A stretch of DNA of 64,000 bases from Dipteris shenzhenensis (Eukaryota; Polypodiophyta; Polypodiopsida; Gleicheniales), in assembly GCA_047967505.1 (NCBI GenBank), contig CM106538.1, one strand, 5' to 3'. Each line of letters opens with the position of its first letter. Position 1 is the first letter of the stretch. The notes below the pieces were generated by a model, which was not told where the DNA came from, did no database searches, and was given only the letters and a program-made list of their open reading frames with translations. Position numbers and translations under genes: made by a program. Below are positions 58,577 to 64,000 of the stretch, in pieces.

Positions 58577-60432
58577 GTGGCTCACTATTCTGTTGTTCTT
58601 CCATGTTGGGTCAGCCGGATGGAGTTGTATCTCAAGTTAATGGATCAGAATTCAAACATTTCAATTAGGCAGAGGAGCTTTAAGCATTATCAGCCCTGGT
58701 ACATCAAGAAACTCAAAGACAGGAATGTTTGTTGCTGCAAAACACACATAGACTTTGACCTAGCTTGGCAACCTATGAATGACTTGAGATCTAGTCGTGT
58801 TGGAGCCTTGCTTCATGGGGATCGATGTCCATGTCTCCCCAATGAATGCGTAGTCTATAGGCCACCTGGATCCGCATCATGTGTTGCAAGGGAGAGCAAG
58901 TTTTGTGGCCTAAGGTTTCTATTGGAGCCAATGGTTTGTCCAAAGGGAGACTGTTGGTGGCACCGCATTGAATGCATTCATGGCACATTGCAGTTTCAAG
59001 GTGAAGAAGAAGACATTCAATGTCTATCCAAATGAAATGAGGGAAGACAACCATGTTGCTCTAAAATAGAGAAGATTTGAAAATGTCAATGTTGAAGGAT
59101 GTGATAAAAAGAGATGGCTATTGTATATAAGAGCACTCAGCCAAGGGAGCTTATAGGTCATGTGGTTCAATCCATCCCAAAATATATGCTTCACAATTTC
59201 AGGGCCAGCTGGTAGGATAAGCAGTTCAAGACGTGCCTTGCCAATTTTCCCCATGACACTAATGTCTCTGTCATAGATTTTGCTAAAAATTATTCATTTC
59301 AAGGACAAGATGAGATACAAAGTGCTCACTGGTACAACAAGAAGATAACAATTCTTGTGCATATCACGTACAATCATTTTCTTGATTCTTCCATGCCTGA
59401 TGTCAATCTACTTTGCCGACTCATAGGAGTCCAGGTCAGTGCAACGCACATACCATTTCTACAATTTAGATGATAGGGAAGATGACACCTTATTTTGTAG
59501 CATGCTTTCCTACTATATTAAGAATGGCTAAAAAAGGAAAATCCCCATGCAAAAAAATATAAAACAACATTGGGTGTGGTCAGATGGTGCTGCCTCTAAA
59601 TTTAAATCAGCCCGTTGATTCTACTTCATCTCAAGGTTCAAATCCCTGACCGGTCTTGATCTAGAATTTCTTTAAGTCTAGCCATGGCAAGGGTAAACAT
59701 GATGGATGCATTGTGATTACTAAGCATGCTCTATTTAAACACCAATTAATATGCCCTCAAGAAAAACTCAATGATGCCCATGATGCGGTAACATGGCTTA
59801 TAGCCAAGCTCTCCACAAGCGCACATTCAGCATACAGTAAACAAAGCCTTAAGAATACTATAGAAGCCAGGATGAGTGTGAGAAAATTAAAGGAGTTCGT
59901 GGTGTGCATGGCATATGGGGCTTTTCAAACAACCAACTGATTAAAACTTTCTTATTTCTGTAGTGCATGCATCATAGGGGATCATGACGATTGTGAGAAC
60001 ATTACAACTGTGAAGACATGGGAGGGACTTCAGGTTTTCCCTCTAGGTTCATATGGAGTGACAAAAAATTGAGAGAAAAACGACTCGCCTTAGTTTGGGG
60101 AGAGTTTTGATGACGTCACTAACTGTCTAGAAGAAGGGGATAACTTTGCAGTTGTTGCTCCATCTAAGATGAACGAGGAAGATGACCCATAGTTTTTGTT
60201 GCAGTGCATAAAACCTAAGCACAAGGTTGAGGAAGCATTTAAGGATAATTAGGGAACAACCTATGAGAAGTGGGATGTCGTAGTCGAAGCTTTATGGTAC
60301 CCAAAAACATCCAAGAGAGGCCACAATTACGAACTGCTACATTTGTTTACTCTCATCTAGTAAGATCTATTAAGTTCCAGATGTAACCTATGTCACAATG
60401 AAAGAAGAGTGTCTTCAAATTGGATTTAGACA
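58577..60432 (+). pseudogene. Element E2: DDE-type transposase-like gene, second copy with N-terminal part
   Basis: Open at 58577-59035 with FKHYQPWYIKKLKDRNVCCC (near 58680), a Cys/His-rich stretch (DRCPCLPNECVVY, MVCPKGDCWWHRIECIHG), then YPNEMREDNHVAL. From 58999 it is collinear with E1: VIDFAKNYSFQGQDEIQSAHW (Asp 59276; Lys replaces Glu of E1), the SDGAAS block (Asp 59583), SSHGKGKHDGC (Asp 59701), the ACIIGDHDDC block and the NWGTTYE-equivalent tail with a stop near 60250. It lacks the MITE. The Cys/His cluster suggests a zinc-binding N-terminal domain. Frameshifts and stops make it a pseudogene; family unassigned. Confidence 0.6.
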
Positions 60433-60569
60433 CGCATTAGCACATCTTGGGGTGTCTTGGAGCAGTGGATGAGGATGACTGAGATAGTACTAAGAGAATG
60501 TAGTCTAATTGTAAGGAAAAAATATTCCACTTATCCTAGAAAATGGAAAATGTATTTGAGACTATGCTT

Positions 60570-60790
60570 CTTTCAGTAAATCCCAAACTAACCACACCAC
60601 ACTTGTTTTTGGAAATCCCAAACGATAAATCCCATGCTTTTTAGTGTATCCCAAACAACCACCGAGCTCGTTTTATTAAATTGTTTTTGTAAATCCCAAA
60701 CGATAAATCCCATGCTTGTTTTTAGTATATCCCAACAACCACCACACTGGTTTTATTAAATCCCATAACAAATGCACACATCCACAAATC
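60570..60790. repeat. Tandem repeat around AAATCCCAAACGATAAATCCC
   Basis: Two clear units (near 60627 and 60694) with 'cccatgctt..ttagt.tatcccaa' and 'accaccg/aca..ggttttattaaat', plus a partial one at 60575; period about 65-70 bp. Confidence 0.75.
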
Positions 60791-61265
60791 CATTAATCTT
60801 GTAATAATAGAAGCAAACCACTGCGCTAGTGGCTGTTAATATCCTAGTGCAACCAACCACCACGCTTGCGATGACGTATCATGTCCTACTATCGTGCTAC
60901 CCTCAAATTTGTTGCATAATGCTATACTAAAACATACCCCTTTAGATTGGTTATCTTTAACTGTCACATTTCAACCACCGGGCTACTTAAAACATTTAAG
61001 TACTAACATGAAAACAGGTTGACACAAAATCAGGTATTCCGAGCACCATATAGATCATGGATGATGGTAGGCTGAGAAAGTCCACAAGTCCAAGAAATGT
61101 CTGCAAGATTTTTACTTTTTCAAAATACGACGACAATCTGTGGCTCAAGGAAATTCCAAACTCCCAACTATCTTATCAACCTCTTTATAGCAAGCATCTC
61201 CCAGCCTGGGATTTTTTAGTATGTTTTTTTTAAGAAAAGAATGTGTTTTTTGAATTGAAAACGCT
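60791..61265. other. No recognisable gene
   Basis: AT-rich, with 'accaccg/acgctag' variants of the preceding repeat in the first 150 bp. The minus-strand open frame at 61145-61381 has no motif. Confidence 0.5.
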
Positions 61266-61299
61266 TGTGGACGTTTAAAACACACAAAATGCATTTTTA

Positions 61300-61540
61300 T
61301 TAACCGGTCAACGTACACCGGTTGACTGGCTATATACCACTTTGTGTATCCCAACACCTTCCGGTATTTTGTAGGATACACTAATAGGAAAATACCGGAC
61401 AGTGATGGGATACACCGAGCAGTGAAAAAAATACCGGTCGGTGTAGCACTACACCGATCGGTGAAACCCTACACCTGTCAGTGTATTGGGATTACACCAG
61501 TCGATGTAGTGCTACACCAGTCGATGTGCACGGATAGAAC
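61300..61540. repeat. Palindromic ACACCGGTCGGTGT-type array
   Basis: Motifs ACACCGGTTGACTGG, ACCGGTCGGTGTAGC, ACACCGATCGGTGAA, ACACCTGTCAGTGTA and ACACCAGTCGATGTA (twice) recur, at intervals of about 20-23 bp between 61430 and 61530. Each is an imperfect inverted repeat centred on the GGTC/GATC-like core. Confidence 0.75.
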
Positions 61541-61625
61541 ACGTGGTGTGCATGCATTGGCCACAACCAAAATAACTTGAGCTAGGAAGCTCAGATGAAG
61601 ATGCTATTGTAAGAAGCACATGGCC

Positions 61626-62235
61626 GAACATCAGTTTTGCGACTGGTGTACTAAGCAGGTTTTTCAATAAGTTCCGGGAGAACCATTGGAGGGCAGGGAT
61701 GCAGGTGCTGAAATACATCAAAGGCACACTTGATTATGGCATCACCTATACCAAGGGCAACATCTTGACCAGATTCTGTGACTCGGATTGGGCAGGAGAC
61801 GTGGACAGCAGGAGATCAGTGACAGGGTACTGTTTCTCACTTGGATCTGGAGTTGTGTCATGGGTCAGCAAGAAGCAACCCACAGTTGCTCTTTCTTCTA
61901 CCGAGGCCGAGTACAAATCTGCATGCTTTGCTTCTTGCGAGGCAGTGTGGTTGAGGAGGATTTTGGGGACATGGGTGCAGTGCAGATGCAGAACAAGCCT
62001 ACGCAGTTATCATGTGACAATCAGAGTTGCATGGCGATTACAAAGAACCCGCCACGCTCGCACAAAACACATTGAGATTCAATATCACTTTGTACGTAAG
62101 GTGATCATGGATGGAGAGGTCGACTTGGTGTACTGTCCGATTATAGAGAGTGCTGCGGACATCTTCACGAAGGCTCTTGGAAGAGACTTACTAGAGAGGC
62201 ATCTTCATCGACTTGGCATTGGGCCGAAAAAGTAA
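61626..62235 (+). pseudogene. Copia C3 RNase H region
   Basis: Homology to C1 begins at ACATCAGTTTTGCGACTGG and reads VLKYIKGTLDYGITYTKGN, CDSDWAGDVDSRRSVTGYCF, ALSSTEAEYKSACFASCEAVW; a frameshift follows at 'ggacatgggtgcag', then KHIEIQYHFVRKVIMDGEVD and ADIFTKALGRDLLERHLH to TAA. Catalytic residues of RNase H are present, unlike C1. All upstream pol is missing. Confidence 0.88.
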
Positions 62236-62265
62236 GTTCACTTGCGGGTGGATATTGAGGGGGGG

Positions 62266-62996
62266 TGTTATATATCAATGCTCCACTCTCGTGTAAGGCG
62301 GGAACCAGCTAACTCTACTTGTAAGCCCCCCATATGAGGAGAAGGCATTTGAGTAGCTCGGTTATCCAATAGGTCCTGGTTTGGACACCAAATGGGGGCC
62401 ATGTGTGGCCTGATGGCTGGACGGCTTCAGATAGAGTTGGCACACCGTCAACTAGGCTACATGCAAGTGTGGGAAGGCATCCCTTGACTGACCGCACTGA
62501 GGGTAGACGGAGCATTTCACGGGGCAGCCCACTCTCGGGTTGCGAGGCCCGTTTGGAGCCTCAAATGATCCCGAATGGCTCTTGGCCGAACGGAAAAACC
62601 GTAGGTTAGTTGCTCTGTTTTGCGCACCAGTTCTATCGTATGGTCAGTGGCCTATTTCGGGACCGACCCCCAGTCGACCGTTTTGGGCGGACTGGGTTGA
62701 CCACCCAATTGAGCCTAACCGACTACGACTGCTGGCTATATAAGAGCAAGCCCGTGAAGCCCATTTCATCACTGGCTACAGCAACCCTTATTCCTTAGCA
62801 TTCAGCCTCCGTCTCCTACTGTTTCCAGCACGCCATCGAAGCTTCTTTCACAGGAGCGCACGGTTGGGAGGCAGCACCATCTATTGTATTAGTTCTACAG
62901 TAATCAAATTTTTGATTCTCCATACTATCTTGTTTTCTCTCTTGCGTACGAGATCCTGTTATCTATTGAGCACAGACGACTTATTATTTTCTTACA
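62266..62996 (+). repeat. 3' LTR of copia C3 (731 bp)
   Basis: After GAGGGGGGG; begins TGTTATATATCAATGC (C2 has TGTTAGATATC) and ends TTTTCTTACA. Complete at both ends. Confidence 0.92.
62737..62743 (+). promoter_or_regulatory. LTR TATA box (copia C3)
   Basis: TATATAA then GAGCAAGC, conserved with C1 and C2. Confidence 0.6.
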
Positions 62997-63729
62997 CTTA
63001 TGCTGGGTCGATTCAAAGATAGAGCCGTTTGTGGAGAGCAACATTCTGTTTGTCTGAGCTGAGGAGAACGAGCTTATTGAGCTCCTGCTTGCCCGTACAC
63101 CGAAATACAGATTTACTTGCTCGAGGCTGATTCTCTTGACGATCTGAGCGCACATCTTTACTGCTCTCCTCCTCAATACAAGCAACTGTGTGAAGGCTGT
63201 CTGCAGATCGCACAGCTTCCCCAGAGATATTCAAAAGCATGAGATAAGGTCACCTGTGCGAGTCTTGTGGGTTTCTCCTTGAACTTTGCGCAGGTCTTTG
63301 TTTTGCCTAGTTCAAAGTATGCACTGCGCAGCAAGTAAGCAGGCAGTTCTCCTTCATATGACAGCGATTTGAACAGATAATCGAGAGGGGGGCTGCGCTC
63401 AATCTATAACTGCTTCTAGCATCTTTTTGCAACGTTCAGCTTGCATTTCCTTTACAATCTCATACCACAGACCAATTATTCTTATAAGTCATATCGCCTT
63501 CTCTTCACTTGCTTGCGGCTTCTAATTGCGAGCCTGTCTACAGTTATCGTATGCTGCACTTATCTCCACGGCTCCCTTGCTTAGTATTTCACCAATCTCT
63601 TCAGCAAATGGCAGTACACGGCTTGAAATCTTTCTTGGCAACATTCCTCCTGATTTTCAACATTCTCCATGCTTCAATACAGTTTCTATCACTCGCTCTC
63701 AATGACCAACTCCAACTAAGCTCTCACTC
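62997..63729 (-). other. Possible leader and gag start of a minus-strand LTR element
   Basis: Lies downstream, on the minus strand, of the primer site at 63730. An ATG-led frame on minus near 63671 reads MENVENQEECCQERFQAVYC and then a stop. Lower down, frames at 62925-63240 are open but unrecognised. No zinc knuckle or pol is in the window. Confidence 0.35.
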
Positions 63730-63741
63730 GCTCTGATACCA
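63730..63741 (-). other. Primer-binding site (minus strand)
   Basis: GCTCTGATACCA is the exact reverse complement of TGGTATCAGAGC. The sequence above it (63742-64000) is therefore probably the end of an LTR of an element running toward lower coordinates; the other end of that LTR is outside the window. Confidence 0.55.
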
Positions 63742-64000
63742 AACTGAAGAAGCAAAGATCACGTAAGGGAAGAGAGAAGATGCACATGAAACTCCATTCT
63801 CTATTACGGGGATGCCAAAATCATCTACTCTCCAGTCTCTGCAAGAGATTCCTAAAGATTCTGCACAACAGTTCTTTAAAGAAGTCCAATAATCCACATT
63901 ATCCACATCCATCTATTCATATGCATACACATGGCTATGCATTTACACCCCATACATAACCTCCATGGGGATGTCACACCCCAAGGTGGGAACTTGTCCA

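Noticed and set aside
58065-61540. CRISPR-like arrays (regular repeats with spacers)
   Set aside because: Repeats are diverged tandem satellites in a plant nuclear context, with no unique spacers or cas genes.
22844-63741. tRNA genes at the TGGTATCAGAGC sites
   Set aside because: Only the 12-base primer complement is present; no cloverleaf can be drawn.

Overview
The window is nuclear DNA of a land plant with a large, repeat-rich genome. The evidence is AAACCCT (plant-type telomere) arrays, Ty1/copia elements whose primer-binding sites match plant initiator tRNA-Met (TGGTATCAGAGC), Ty3/gypsy pol remnants, and one intron-containing gene with consensus GT/AG splice sites. A gymnosperm or fern-like genome would fit the density of decayed elements, but the sequence alone does not fix the species. 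There are no bacterial features, rRNA genes or tRNA genes that I can support.

Layout. 1-6300: simple-sequence and minisatellite DNA ((CT)n, AAACCCT, a G-rich minisatellite, (GA)n) around a minus-strand degenerate DUF7869-type transposase-like gene. 6300-11100: a gypsy scrap, then copia A1 (5'-truncated, with 3' LTR). 11100-15200: a minus-strand gag scrap, a second AAACCCT array and otherwise featureless DNA. 15200-22100: the 3' end and LTR of copia C1, a minus-strand gypsy pol pseudogene and a second DUF7869 copy. 22100-26170: copia C2 (5' LTR to RT), its RT broken by a Tnp2-like transposase fragment. 26170-28075: element E1, an unusual DDE-type transposase-like pseudogene carrying a 447-bp MITE. 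28075-34560: AAAGCA-rich satellite, mostly unrecognised DNA and minus-strand gypsy fragments. 35080-41011: copia A2, complete with two 352-bp LTRs and a 5-bp target duplication. 41816-46308: copia B, nearly one open frame but damaged. 47767-51838: copia A3, nested in another copia scrap. 53790-54827: the one convincing host gene, a three-exon minus-strand gene for a secreted, cysteine-rich, probably beta-trefoil (ricin-B-like) protein. 55700-57840: a hairpin-rich satellite and a block paralogous to the A2 insertion locus, holding a small basic ORF. 58577-60432: element E2. 61626-62996: the 3' end and LTR of copia C3.

The transposon proteins are the usual copia set (gag, protease, integrase, RT, RNase H), but no copy looks fully autonomous. 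Three copia-A copies share one in-frame TGA, and copy A1 has at least eleven CAG-to-TAG changes, the pattern expected from deamination of methylated CHG sites. Several insertions can be dated relative to each other because empty paralogous sites lie in the same window (A2 and the MITE).
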